A DNA stretch of 64,000 nucleotides from Aurifilum marmelostoma (lineage: Eukaryota; Ascomycota; Sordariomycetes; Diaporthales; Cryphonectriaceae): NCBI GenBank assembly GCA_027559495.1, contig JAMXSV010000015.1:558001-622000 (forward strand), in the 5' to 3' direction. The position numbers and the translations under genes were made by a program. Shown in pieces: positions 31,778-45,500 of this stretch (the first letter of the stretch is position 1; every line of letters begins with the position of its first letter). The notes below the pieces were generated by a model, which saw only the letters and a program-made list of their open reading frames with translations, made no database searches and was not told the origin of the DNA.

Positions 31778-34700
31778 GAGGTTTACTAGGTGTTGATCAG
31801 ACTCTGTGATGCTGTGGTGAGCGAGGTCAGGCTGAAAGGAGTTGCTGGGGTGGACTAATGACGTGCTGAGGTGATGCTGGTATCGGACAGCAATGAAAGG
31901 GGGGGCAATCATGGTTATTTTCGGGTGGGAAGCTGGATCTGTGGAGGGGTTCATGAGATGATATATGATATATGATTGTACTGTAATTAGTCCTCTGGAA
32001 GGGCTTTTTCGTGCACGAGTTTGATGAACTAGCTTGCTTGATATATGGTATATATATATATTAAACTTTGATTTCGTGATAAGAGACTGACCTCTACACC
32101 AGATACTGGGTGATTCTCATCCTTAGCGTTCCTAGCAAAACCGTTTCTGTAAGGACTTGAACTATTTAATGGACAAGGTCAGTGCATTGAGTAGATAGAT
32201 AGTCGGGAAATGTAATACAATTGAGATATTTGACATTAGTAGTTCATACTCACAGTTACTAGATACCCAAGCAGAACCTACAATATAGACTCTACGTAAA
32301 TCATGTTTTTGACCTTATTTCTAAGTCCTTGGGGCCCAGTCTTCTCACGTAGTCACCTGGTCGACCTGCAAGGGAGGCATTGAGCAGGAAATCATCAAAC
32401 CATAGATACGGGAACGTGGTGTTCTTCTAATATCTCAAGTCATACTCTTGCAATGTAACACCAAAGTCACTTGATCATACAGAAAACTACACTTGCACAA
32501 CCTTAGTCTGCAAAGGAGGACCAACTATTTCTTGTTATATCGAATAGTTGTCTCGAGCTAAATGACGACCTTGACAGCCTCAAGGCTATTCACAATTAAG
32601 ACTCTACATAACTCGTCACCACCAATTAATCATCCGCTCCCTTAGTCCTGCACAATTTTGTGACACAAACATTGATCGTGATCCCACCTCCATAGGGTAA
32701 TCAGTTTACAAACCTCGCCTAGACTGTACCTCACGAAAAGTGTGAAACATGCTCCCACAATGTCGATCCAACACCAATTCTCTCATATCACTGATCGTCA
32801 ATCCAACATCTCGCTTTTCATATCTGAGGCGCCCCTGATTTCTATTATCATAGAGAAGGCTGAGGGACAACAAGACACCGCAAGATCCTGGGCAAGTTAT
32901 CCACCTGAATGGTGGGCCTAACCCCCCCCCCCCCCCCAAATACCGGGTAAGAGGAGAAGCCAGCCACGCGGCGTCAGTACCTATGTCTTTGAGATAGCTG
33001 ATTCCCACTTCAGCCACTCGGGCCGTGGTGGCCACGTCGTGCCTTAGCATCAAGCCCCAAAATGTGCGGAAGCGAGAGCGGAAAGAACGTGGTTTTTCTC
33101 AAGGATTACTGAATAAGCCTGACGCCCTCTCCCCTTAGGGAGGCCCGTGATGTTGTTTCTTTTGGAGATGATGAGGCCTGTTAGGGCCATGGGCCCTCCT
33201 TAAAGCAAGCAAGCATGCGAGGCAGCCGAGCCCCGCCTCGACACTCGCAACAAAGGAATACAGACATCTCAACCAACCGAACACTGTCGGACAGGCCAGG
33301 GGGCGGGCGTGTGTCCCCTTTGCATTTGTTCCGCCCCTCGCTCGGGACACTCTCGATCCGAGAGTAGGCAGAGAGGGAGGCAGAGCTTATCTACTTGCCG
33401 TAGTACTTACTCAAAGTACATGGCCCACTTGACATTGAACGTCGTAGCTTGAGCGGGCCGAGCATAAGTGAAATGTCGCGTAGGCACGTGGGAACTTGTG
33501 GGAGGTGCCGGGCCAAGGCAAAGTCGTTTCAAACGCAAGGCCCGAGCGAGAGAGGTCAGGTGGTCCATCTGGCAAGGGGGCTCAAGGGGGGAATTGATCT
33601 CCGTGAGGCAGGATTTTGATCGCGGCACGACGATACAGATCAGTTCATAGTCTGCTGCAAGTACGACTACGCCCCGATCTGACTGCTGCATGTTGTCTCA
33701 ACGCTTCCACGTGGCACGTCAATAGCCGGATGCGAGGGGCTGATTAGGTGGGATATTCCGTTTCGTGGCGCTTTTTGGCTGGCCATGTGGGACCTGCAGG
33801 TGCGTTGGAATCTGTCAATGCGCATACATACTTGACCTGCATCTTCATGCCGCACTAAGCCATGAACTGGTGAATAGCGCTCGAGTCTTGATGTATGACC
33901 GCGTTTCGATCGATGCCAAGCTCCGATACGGTTTTGTCGCTAGCCATGTCATGGAATATTTGGCACGTAGCGCAGTCCAATGTTGACCTGGGTGTCCACC
34001 GAGACTATAGACCTAGCCAGATCATTATATATCCACTTGTCAGCGCAGCAGATGGCCCTGGAGAACAAAATGCTAGCTGATCTAGCACCGCCCAGAGGGA
34101 ACGCCGGCTATCGCTTGTTGCCACATCTAGCTCCCGCTACCGAAGGCCTCGTCACGGTTCCCAGAGAGTCGGTAGCGAGGAGGTTCCAGAAATATTCGGC
34201 TCGCCAAAAGGCCCCGGGTAAGCATCTGAGGCTCATTCGCACTCAGCTGCGCCGCTCAAATGACTCGAGGCTGGGTTCCGCGGAACTCGTGCGCGCGAGC
34301 TGCTTTTTCCCGAATGCACACGCTCGCTGGGACCGCGATGATCCTCATATACGCTCAAGAACAAGATCAATGGTGGTAATCTTGCGCGGAATGGTTGGTG
34401 TGTGCTCTCATTGGAAGAAGCATCTGTGCTTAGTCCTCCTGGGGTGCCATGCTCCTCAGCATCTGCTGTATCTGCCCTAGACCCCACCTGTCTGTAGCAA
34501 TCGACCCGGCCTGCGCGTGTGCGCAAGCTAGAAACCGTCGAGTGTCTGTTCGCAAACCCAACTTCTTCAACTATTGGACTGTTTACGGTGCGGTCCGCCA
34601 AGAAGAGTAGACTCAGTTACTCAGCTCTTTGGGACTGCTCTGGCTATTTCAGCCCCTAGCTGCAGCACACAGACACGAGGTGATCTCCAGACATGCTAGT

Positions 34701-37700
34701 GAGAAGGCGGATATGGCTTGATGGCGGCAAGCAGGGGAGACCCAGCATCGTGAGTCCCCAGAAACTAATCGTAATAGAAAAGTATACAGTACCAGGAACA
34801 AACAAGAGGCAAAAGGTGGAATATGGCTGCCTACCTCGCTATTGTCCTTTTGCAGCTGAGCACCAAGGGCATGGGTCCGACTAGGACAACGCCATGACAA
34901 GTTATGCACAGGCTGGTGGAGAGCGGAACGTAGATTTGACATCTGTGACTCCTCGGGGAGACCATCGTCCCGTACTGGCCTCGCCCCACGTTGCTTCTGT
35001 TGTTGCCGGCGGCAGCTGGTGTGATCCCAAGCCGTCGATGATCGTCGTCAACCGTGACAGGATGGAGAGAGTGGCTCTGCCTGGACCAGCAAGCATTTCC
35101 GTCCCCAGTTCGTATGGACGTGGACATGGACATGATCTCTTAGGTAGATACGGACCAAGAGTGCCAGTTTTGTGCTGCGGGCCACTGCTGAATGGCATAC
35201 TGTCTCGTACAGGTGTGTAAGAGCTGGCCCGTCAGCGTGGACCACGTATCGTGGCCCGTCCCACCGTACGGGCCGGAGGAGGCTGAAAAGCGGACCACTC
35301 GGTCACAATAGGCTCGAGCCAAAGGTCTTTGCCGGCAACATAGTACATATCATGGTGTAGCAAGCAACAAAAGTCGACAAGGAACGGGAGAAAGACAGAA
35401 TAAAAAAGCGAGGTGGACGGTTGACTGGCAAGGAAGGGGGGTTGGTGATTGAGGCGGCGCAACCGAGCTGCCGAGTCGAAGTGGAGGTGAGTGAAAGACC
35501 CGGGCGAAAAGGGATCGTACGAGGTTCTGACGCTAAGTCAGGAGAAGTCTAAACCAGAAGGCGCGAGAGAGTAATGTAGACAGAGGCACGAGAGGAAGGA
35601 ACCAAGGAGAACGGCTGCGGGGAACCCCCTTTTTCTCCACCTGCTGCTGCACTCCGCATGTACGTACGTTGTTGGGACGACTTTTGGACCGGGCTGGATT
35701 TGTGTATGTCTCTGTCGTTCCTCCTCCGGAGAAAAGGCACGCTGGCAGTACGAAAAGGAAATCGCTTGCGAGGATGCCGTGCATCCGTGGATGCCAAGAC
35801 TTGCCACGCCGCTCCTCGGTTGTAGGTATGAAACACATTTTCCCCAGACCCCGTTGGGCCTGATGACGACGAGGGTGGTCTGGTTGACGATTTATAGGTC
35901 TCCTTTTTACGAGTGTCCCAAGCACGTCATACAAATGTGTCAACGTTGCGCTCCATACCGTCGGTCTGTCGTATGAAAGCAATCTTATAATCATATTTTT
36001 GGGGGATTTTGTTGTGTGCCTGTGGTCTGAGAGATTACAGTACGTGGGGGAAGAGGGACACTTAGAAACGTCCGGTGTTCATTTCCGAAGACCTTCCCCT
36101 GGGCCAGCAGCATGCCAAATCCCCTGATGATGATGATGAGAAATGATGAGGCTGGATGGAGAACATACTATGTACAAATGTCGTATGGATGATCAAAAAT
36201 TCCGGTAGAAGTGTACAGCTATGATGTAGGATCAGCAAAGAGCAGATCTTAGATGTGGAGGCGCAGATAGGACGTGTCCTCCTGTCAACGGCGTTACTAT
36301 GACTTGGGTGCTTTCATGATGCGTTGATCGCCACAGGGGCAAAGATGAGGATGAACCACTGCAGCAAGGCACTGAGGCGGGCCAAATGGTCCAAACTCTT
36401 GCAGGTCTTTAGGAAAACAAGGCTTCTATGATCTTCTCCCGTAATCTCCAGGACCCTTTGCCTGCTTTTTCGCTTGCCTAAGAATTTTTCACTGTTCAAA
36501 TGCTGATTATGGAGCTGTTGTCGGGATCATGACCAGTATAAGGCTCGAGCAAAAGAGAGAGAGAGAGGGCCGACTGGGCATTCAGGGGTGATCTTCTTTT
36601 CCTTTTTCTTCTTCTTCTTCTTCTTTTCTTTGGGGTTTATTGATGAATCTTGGCTCGGTAGTAAACCGTACCTGGCTAGGGCCCGCCTCACGATCAAGGT
36701 TTAGGGAAATTTGGAAGTTGAGACGACAGTCACCAGTGTGACCCGACGCCGGATACTTCCGTGAAAGGTGAAAGAAAAATAGGGCAAAGAAGACTAAAAA
36801 ACATGCCGAGGACACACAAATTGACAAGACAAGACTTCCATGAGTACAGAGTACAGTATGGACCAGTCCCGAGGGCCGCCTTGGGATGATATCCACAGCA
36901 CTAGACCGCGTCTCTTTACAATGGTTCACATACTGTACTTGCAATACGCAACATCGTCCGTGAGACCCACAAGGCTCCTCCTCGTCCCTCCTGATCCTAC
37001 CTACCAGATTGCTCCCATTGTAATATAGGCGAAACAATGGCATGCAGGTAGTAAAATTCCTTGCATCGGTAAAGTCGACGACATGCCGTCGGTCAGACGG
37101 GTTTCGTATGCCAGGATCCTCCTCTCCTGTTGCTCCTGCGATGCAATGCACACAACTGCCCACCGAGGATCTCTTCTTGCCAGGGTCTTTAGCGAACATG
37201 GCTGACGACTTGCTGCAGGCGCTGCTCACAGACCTCCCAACGTCCGTGCGACGACCCCATCTCACCATGCCAGGTGTACAGCACACACACCGAGGCTCCC
37301 AATCCGACACGGCGGGCTCGAGCTAAATGAGCCACGAGGTGCGAAAAGCCCACGAGGGAACGGAGCCGACGGACATCGACGGAAAACAGTGGAGTCCAAA
37401 TGTCTTCTCACTTTCCTGCCTCTTGACTCGAGCCAGAAACACTAGGCCCACTGCTCCATAGTACGCCAACCTCACTACTGTACTATACTATGGTCCTTTT
37501 CTGGACTCTTGTCAGCACGTCCATCTGCTGGCTGGGCGGGGGGTGTGGATGAGTCGTGGATGGTCGGTGACTCGTCAGAAATTGCCACTGCTACGGTATC
37601 TGGTTCTCTTCTTTTTCTGACACTAAAGGAAGAATAGGCCTCCCCCCGGGAATCTGACCCGTCACGTCGCATCTGCACAAGAAAGGAAACAAAAAGGCTG

Positions 37701-37901
37701 GAGTGAGGATCTGGGTGGTGTGTGTGGCGCGGTGTTTCCACTGCATCCTCCTTCCCCCTTCTTTCTGTAAGGAATAGGCACGGTAATGACACGGGGTTGA
37801 CCATGTTGCATCCACCGCCCAGCCAGTCTAAGGGCTAGACCGAGGAGGGGGGGGGAGAGAGGGAAGGGGGGGGGGCCCTCTGTGTCGTCACTAAGCAGAC
37901 G

Positions 37902-37930
37902 AAAGAGAGAGAGAGAGAGAGAGAGAGAGA
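37902..37930. repeat. (GA)n microsatellite
   Basis: An uninterrupted AG/GA run, just after G-rich tracts at 37848-37875. Confidence 0.85.
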
Positions 37931-38590
37931 CGACTGAGTTCCTGAAGGTTTACTGACCGAAGTAGCAGTAGTATCCACACCTGCCCTCAAACCCGATGCA
38001 CGCCCGCGTCGTATTCATTATGGATACAAGGTCATACATATGGCCGGCTGGCGAGCATGATGATGTTACACTGCTACTACGTATCTACATACTATGTAGA
38101 ACTGTAACCGTCTCAACCCGCTTGATCCGGATGAGTGATAGATGTCTTCTGTTGCTTGGATCAATTGGGTTTTTTTTGGAACGTTTATTTTGTCTTTCTT
38201 TTTCCTGAGGGTGTCCAGCCTTCTCTGGAGATTCCTGACCAAGACTTGCGGTTCGTGGTTAGGGGCGCCGCAAACCGTTTCTTATTGAAGTCTAACCCTC
38301 GTTTACCAGTCTCGGCCCCCCAACTAATCTGTCGGCTATTTTGTTTTTAATATATTTATTCTTCCTTTCTTTTCCCTTCCCTTCCCCTTGTATTCTTGTT
38401 GACATCAGCAAGCGTCCTTTCCACCTTTCCCCACCGCGTCGAAGCGGAATCCAGGCCATTGGCGACGAGGGGGGGGGGGGGTGAGGATGAGACGGTGGAG
38501 GTTTGTAGTCTTGCTCTGTGTCCTCCTTTTCTCTTCTTTTTTTCTTCTTATTTTCCCTTTTCTCTTTTCTTCGCATCTCGCTAATGTCAA

Positions 38591-38636
38591 GTACATACGT
38601 ACATACAAACATACGTACGTACGGACGGACGGACGA
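38591..38636. repeat. TACG/TACA and GGAC tetranucleotide tract
   Basis: Alternating GTACATAC units pass into TACGTACGTACG and then three GGAC units, a compound microsatellite. Confidence 0.8.
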
Positions 38637-40231
38637 CAAGACATGTATGGCCGTTCCGGTGCGTTCATTCTTGGACCCACGTTCTGCTACCCGAGATGAC
38701 CATGTTCCTCATAAGAAATCATCATAGTGCCACTGCCAACATAGTACATAAGTATCCGTGTCTATGAATATGCATGTGCTTATTTTATCATGCAGATGTT
38801 GTCTCCGGATGACACCTCTGGTTGCACTCAACGGCCCTGGCTGCACACCTAATGACCAACCTGCTCAGCTCTTGTCCTCCCCTCATCTTCCACTACCGAA
38901 CGGATTTTTCTAGACTGACAGGCTGCCAGACAGGGCCGTCTCTGGACCTGCAGGAACACCCCCACCCCAATCCTCCCTTTTTTGATTTTCTCCTTGTGGG
39001 CTGCAGAAGGCCAATTTGCTAGCGAGCCTGGGCCCACAGTCATAAACCAGCCCCTACCCACGAGCCAGACCACAATAAAAATGTAGGTGTACCTAGTACT
39101 GGCCTTGTATCTCGGGCGACGTCCATATAGGGACGCCCAGGGATGCAGTGGACAGTATCCAGGGGTAACTTGGAAGCTTACCAGGACGGTACCGGCCCAG
39201 AGTTGCTCTGTCCCTCCTGCCCTCTAACACGCAGACTAGACTTGTTGCAGGAACGAGGGCCTACCCTTGCCTAGACCACTTACAGTCAGAGTACATGCTA
39301 AGCTGTACTTGGAGTAGCAGCAGTACTCCGTACATACACTGATACACTATGGTAGAATTGTGGGGGTGGGCTGGCCTGGCTGGCCTGGCCTGACCCCAAT
39401 GGTTCATCGTCTTTCTTCCTCCAAGACATGTTCTTTTTTTTTTTTTTTTTTTTTGTCAGTGTTCCATGCAGGTACCACCACACAAACTACAAACGATATC
39501 CACATTTCGCGCTGGATCATGGCCGCGAGCCGCCCCTTTGACCTACAGTAACATCATGGTAGTACTGTATTTTTCTGAATGATAAAGACGGAACTGGCAC
39601 GACGCTGGCTAGTCCTCGTCCTCGTCTCTTCTTCTTCTCCCCCCCCCCCCCCAGAACGGCTGCCTCCCCCACCACCCCTCTCTCTTTCCCGTCGATCCAT
39701 CTTCTCGACTCAACTCGGTCCTCGGCCTGCTCCTAGATCTTGGGTCTGGAATTTCGATCTGACATATCTTGCGCCGTCGCCCCTCCTTGCGTCTGCTGCC
39801 TGCAGGTCGCCCACCTTCTGCTTCCCACTCACCAACCCACTCCCCCGGTCCAACCTCTCTTCGTCAACCTGAGGACCGACACACGCAAAACAGCCTACCG
39901 ACCCCGTGTGGGAATGCTACAAAAGCCGGACCTTTCTCCGTAGCCAGAGGCTCCCCCTTTCTCAAACACCATTGGGCCTTTGACACCGGACACGACGGGG
40001 CGGCTCCAGGGGAGTGTGCAGCACAGAGTGGATAAGACCGATCGAGCCACCATCCCGTTTCTCCGTTCTCATTCGCGCCCACCCTTCCTCGCCATACCTA
40101 CTACTGTATCAAATGTTTAATTGTTTCCAATCATACCTTGCATAACATACACTTCAGCAGAATACACCCACCCAGCCGCCTTCTTGTTGGTATTATAATA
40201 AAGGAATAGTCCCGGGTAACTTCATGTCCTC

Positions 40232-42313
40232 ATGCCTCCTCCACGAGGCAGGTCGAGCACCTGCTCAATCATGGAGGGCTATTTGACAATCCCTCCGGAC
40301 AGGGGATCAATACTGGGCCGAGCCGTCTGGAAGGTTTGTTTCGTCTCTCTCTCTTCTTCTTCTTCTTCTTCTTCTTTTTTGTTTTGTTTTTTATGTGCTC
40401 GTCCTGTGAGGGGGTGTAATGCAAGACCAAAAAGGAATATTCTGACCTTGAGATTTGAAACAGACTCGATATGTTGTGATCGGAAGCGCCCAGGGAGAGG
40501 TCAACGATGCGAGAGGTCAGATGGGCGGGCCCTTACCTGGCCGTACATTTCTCTCCATCTACAAGAATCCAGTATGCAAGACAAACCTGTTCATCTTCCC
40601 CCTATGTTTTCGTTCCTCCCTCACTCTGTGGCAAATACCAACGAGAAGGAAATGTGATCTTGGGCCCAAAAACTGACAATGATCTTCTCCAGGACGACTG
40701 GGAACCCTCTCAACAATATGCCGTCAGCAACGTCACGCAGTGCCAGGTGCAGGTTGTTGCGCATCGCAAGCAGATGCCCGCACTGCCCACCCTCATCCTC
40801 GCCATCGCCCCCGATCCCCTGACAGAGAAAATACGGAAGCGGCGGTCGAGCCGGGCTGCCACGCTCGTTTCCAATAGGGACAACGGCCCAAGCACCTTGT
40901 GGTTCCGCACTGAGGGGGACGCCTCGAGGCTTCACGAGTGGGCAGCGTGCATCCAGTCCATCGTCCAGCCTAGCCTTCCAGACAACCTCCCCATGAGCCC
41001 CATGAGCCCTGGGACGCCGCTTTCCCCGTCCTTCCAGAATCCCTTCGGCCAGGCCCTTCACCGGGACTCGCCCGACATGGCCTCCTTCAGGCCGCCGAGT
41101 GCACCAAGGGCCACTCTGCACCACAAGACGTCGTCGTCCATCCACATGAGCCGCCAGCGGCCTCTCACCATCTCTGACGCGCCCAGCCTGCGGTCGCGGC
41201 GGAGCGACCTCTCCTCTCTCGTCAGCTCCAACACGACCGGCACCGCCACCACCCACAGCTATACGCCCAAGCTCCCTGCCGACCTGCCGTCGCCCGCCGA
41301 GACACCCACCGACGCCTTTGGGGGTTTTATCGAGGGATGGACGTCCGCGCAGGGCCGGTCCTCTGCGCTGCACTCGCCCGTGCGTATTGTCCGTGACAGC
41401 GAGGACTCGAACCCACCGCTCTCCCCAGCAACGATCCTGGACTCGGGCTCTCCACCGGGCCGCGGCGAGACGATCCTCGACCGGGCCTTTCAGATGAAGT
41501 ACATCCCGGGCTCGGAGCAGCAGGTTCCTGGTGAGGAGAAGCTGAGCTCTCTTGCCCGCTTCGAGGCGCTCATGCAGGAGGTGGACGCGCGGAGGATGAA
41601 CAAGCGGCAGACTGACGTACCCGTGAGCATGGCTCAGCAGCTCGAGCTGAAGAGCGCTTGGGACGGCGGCGAGAGTGAGGAGGCAGACGAAGATGACGAC
41701 GATGATGACGTCGACGTCGATGACTTGTACGCCGATTCAGACGGCACTGATGACGATCTGGTGCTGGAGCACGACCTGGAGAGCCGCATGGGCGGCATCA
41801 GGCCCGAGTCGCGGAGAGCCATCATGTCCCCAAGACGAGATGGGCCAGCAGGAAGAGAGGGAGGAGAGGCCCCCCAGACACCTTCCCAGTCACCGCGCAG
41901 CTCTGCAGGACCCCGCTCGCCCATCTCGTACAACTCCGAGACGCTTGCGGCCCTGAGCCTAGGCGCGGCGCGCGGCGCCGCTCCTCTCGACGCGCCGTCC
42001 CCTGGAAAGAGCAGCATCTATTCTGCAGGCACGACGGCGTCCGGGGAGTCGATAGGCGGGTTGAACTCGTCCTCCGCCTACCGCACGAGCACCATCGCAG
42101 AGGGCAGGGAGCGCCACTCGACAACGAGCAGCGGCCAGAGGCTGAGCTTCACCGACTTCACGCGGCGGCTCAGCTCGACCAGTAACAAGTATCTCTCGCA
42201 GGCGGGTGGTGCGCATGGCGACCATGCGGTGGCGGACGATAGGTCCCAGCAGCAACAGAAGCAACAGCAGCAACAGCAGCAGCAGCAGCAGCAAAAACAA
42301 CAACATCATCATC

Positions 42314-42344
<31 letters not shown>

Positions 42345-42507
42345 GCCACAACACCAGATCCCGTCCAGACGGTCATCCGTCATGCAGCCCCGCGCTCCGC
42401 CGTCCATGTTCTCCTCTCCTAGGAACGATGTTCAGGACCGCGCCGAAAAGTGCAAGAGCTGGCGGGGCAGCGTCGGCATGTTTGGGAACGAGGGTGGCTT
42501 GATGTGA
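40232..42507 (+). CDS. PH-domain protein with disordered polyQ C-terminus
   Basis: Three exons: 40232-40333, 40464-40571 and 40693-42507, with introns of 130 and 121 nt. The product is 674 residues. The spliced N-terminus forms a pleckstrin-homology domain over about residues 14-165: MEGYLTI, WKTRYVVIG, RTFLSIYKNPDDW, and a C-terminal helix with the invariant Trp in ASRLHEWAACIQ. A charged insert with two RRSS-like basic patches lies between the strands. The rest is mostly disordered and Ser/Pro-rich. It includes a conserved-looking segment around GETILDRAFQMKYIPGSEQ, an acidic Asp run (about 41690-41730) and a Gln/His-rich tract (42247-42357). Proteins of this layout occur across filamentous ascomycetes; I know of no assigned function. 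Phosphoinositide or membrane binding is inferred from the PH fold. The start may be the Met at 40271 instead. Confidence 0.82.
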
Positions 42508-45500
42508 ACGAGTTATCATCAGTGTCGACTCCTCAGCTTCCCTCTTCCCTCACTGCACTGACCCCTCTTTTCCATACGACTTTGGTGGTGCTTTTTTTTT
42601 TTTTCTTTCTTTCTTTCTTTCTTTTTTTTTTTGGGCCGGCAAGAAGATGTACTTTTTCCTTATGCTTTTGAATCTTCTCTCATCCCACCAGCCTGGTCGA
42701 TCCAAGGACTATCCATCCAATCATGCATAGAACAACCCTCGCCCAGGCCGAGGCGGGTCTGCATCATGCATTTTTCTGGCTCACAGCCCAAATTTATGGC
42801 CCCGCCTTGTTCCCGTCGCATAACGACCATCACGACTTTTTAAATCCATCATCAGCCTTTTCCAGCATTATTCCAGCAACACATAATCGAGCATGGCGTT
42901 CTTCACTGCTTTGACACGGCTGCGCATACCTATTTGCGATTCTGCATTCTGTTCTTTGATATCTTGATCATACGACACAATATTGGAAAGAGGAAGAACG
43001 ACTGAGAGGAGGAGACGACGACGACACATCCACACAAACTGATACACAACTTACAAAGAGTTTATTAGAATCCTTGGGGGACGGGTGATGGGGAAAAAGA
43101 AAATGGGAGGACATTTTGAACCTGCGACCGTTTTTCGTTTCTGCAGCGGCGCAGGTTATCTCGACGTAGAATCTTTTCCGTCTCTTTTTTATACTAAGCC
43201 TTTTTTCTTTCTTCTTGACCACACACCCTTTCTCTTCTTTGTACAAATAGATTCAGTGGTAGATATAGAGTACAACTCGAATCATGCCTTAGCCAGCCGT
43301 CTGCTTGTGCCATTGCCTAGACTCTGAGCAGAGCAGACTGTCTTCTCAAGTTCCACCTGTAACAATTGTAGTAGACCGATGATCCTCGTGCGAGTGATAC
43401 AGTCAGGTTCTTGAGCACCACAGACAAAGGGACACACAAGATATACCTGTATACAATACTGCATACAGGTGGTATCATTATAGCGTGGGGTAGCAGGTAG
43501 TACATCGTGTGGAGTGACGGCGCGAAGGGCCGGGGCTTTGGGGAGACCCGTGGACGGAGGCGGCACGGTCCTTGTGCCGAGCTACTGTACTTTATTATGG
43601 CCCCTGGACCCTGCCTTGAACCCTACTGTAAGTAGCGTGCCGTGCGTGCCTCCCCGGCCTCGAGTTGCTTTTTTTTTTTTTTTTTTTTGTAATTTCGGTC
43701 GTCGCCATTTCCCGTCCTTCTTCTCCCGTCTCGAGCTCTCGCAGCTCCTTGTTTCCCACCGATTTCAGGATCGGCAATGACCGTCTACAAACAATTTGTC
43801 CTGCTGCTAAGAATCAAAGCATGTGGCAGTGCATATCGAGGTCGCAATCACGGCTGGCCAGGCCCGGTTGGATGACCCCGATTAGTCGACGTGCCTGCAG
43901 CTATTGCTTTCCTGTGACCCGTCGTGTCACCTCGAGACCGGTGTGCTCTCTCCCCTCTCCGCTCCTTTGCGAGCTAGATCCGAGGCCCCCGAGAGGGAAG
44001 ACACAGAGAGAGAGAGAGAGTGAGTGAGCAGGTGCCTCGACAGGTCAGAATGCATCACGTCACGCGGCGCTTTACACGGGCCAAGCCCAAGCCACCAACG
44101 CTGTGTAACATATGCCCAACCCCGAATGAAGGCGAGGCCGACACGCACGCCCCAAGTTACACCGGCACGTTGGGCATAAATGATATTGCTACCCTACGCT
44201 ACAAGGAATAGAAGAAAAAATAACAACAAATAACAACCACGCGCCAGGGCGGGAACTTCTGAACCAACCTGCTTTTGGCCCCCCCCGATGGCACTCTCGA
44301 GCTCCGGAAGAGAGGGGCGAAGGGGTGGGAGGAGGATGCAGTGCCTCCCAAACCGGCCATCAGCGCGGGGCGACCTTCTTCTTTCTGACGAGCGGTTCCC
44401 GCCAACTGCAGATGCAGGAGAGAGGCGGCGATGTCGTATGCGCCCCCTGCCCCTCTTCCTGTTGCTGGGCTCGAGGGGGGGCGCCAGGTCATCATCGTGT
44501 TCGCGGCCCCCTTTCGTGCAACCACACCCACTCCGACCCTTTGTTCTATCGAACACGAGCATGATGGCAGCTTCTTGGCCCCTCGGTCCCAGGATCTTTC
44601 GGGTCTGGGATAGGGCCAGCCATACCCGTTCCTCGAGCACCTCGCAGCAGGATTCGAGAAACACACCACAGGCTGCTGGATGATACTTAGGAAACCTTTG
44701 CCATGCCAACAAGATCCCCAGCCACCGGGGCTTATATCCTCCGAGCACTCGCATACGATGGTGATGCAGATGGAGCAACGAGCAGGGCCGGATCTCTTTA
44801 TTTTTATTGTGGTTGCCTGGCCTTGTTTCTTACCAACAGCAGCAGTCAGTCGTTACACAGCGCACGCCTGTGGCGTCACATGTTCCAGTTTTCATCTCCC
44901 TCCTTTGGAGAAACGCCTCCCCTGGTATTACGAAAACTGTACGCATGCGCATCTGTACATCGGGTTCTACACAACCTGGCAGCGGCGGCTCCTCCAATCG
45001 CAGCCACACACGCGCACGCAACACATACACGCGCACGCACGCACCTCTCTACCCCTGCCCCCAAACCATGCAACTCTGACGTGGGGCTGTACTGTATCAT
45101 GAGGCCCGTCGTCACGACCAGCCACCTAACCTCTGTCGGGACTGTGTTGCGCAGTAAAAGAGTTGCAGCTCTTTTCTTTTTTTTTTTTTTTTCTTTTTTT
45201 TTTTTTTCGTTCTCTCTTTTCATTCTTCTTCTTCTGCTGCTGCTGCAGGTGACTGACTGGTGGCCTTTGCAGGCCGTCGGGAGCCACTGAGCGGAATATG
45301 CACCCCTCGCCCTCCCCTCTCCCTTAAGGGTCTGTCTTGCCGCAGAGAGGGGTGTCTGTGGGTGTGTATGTTGTCTTGCAAGACGGCTCAAGATCATGTG
45401 AAGACGCTACTGCTGCAGCTTGCCCATCTTGCTTCAACATGCACGACCTGTTCAGTTTATACCGGTTCCGGCCTGTAAAGGAGGGGGCGCTGGGTGCGTT

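Larger units (their letters stand above)
31778..40231. other. 8.4 kb gene-poor region
   Basis: No family-recognisable protein appears on either strand. The longest open frame, 242 codons on the minus strand at 36582-37310, starts in unremarkable sequence and ends in a lysine/glutamate repeat. Between about 31970 and 32720 the DNA is clearly AT-richer and CpG-poorer than its surroundings. Later parts contain C/G-runs (32924-32937, 38470-38480, 39641-39652), GA and TACG/GGAC microsatellites and a T-run (39429-39454). The right end should hold the PH-protein promoter and 5' leader. Confidence 0.55.

Noticed and set aside
36582..37310. 242-codon minus-strand open frame in the gene-poor region
   Set aside because: No recognisable domain, Cys/Arg-rich chance composition, and its end is a simple GAA/AAG repeat.
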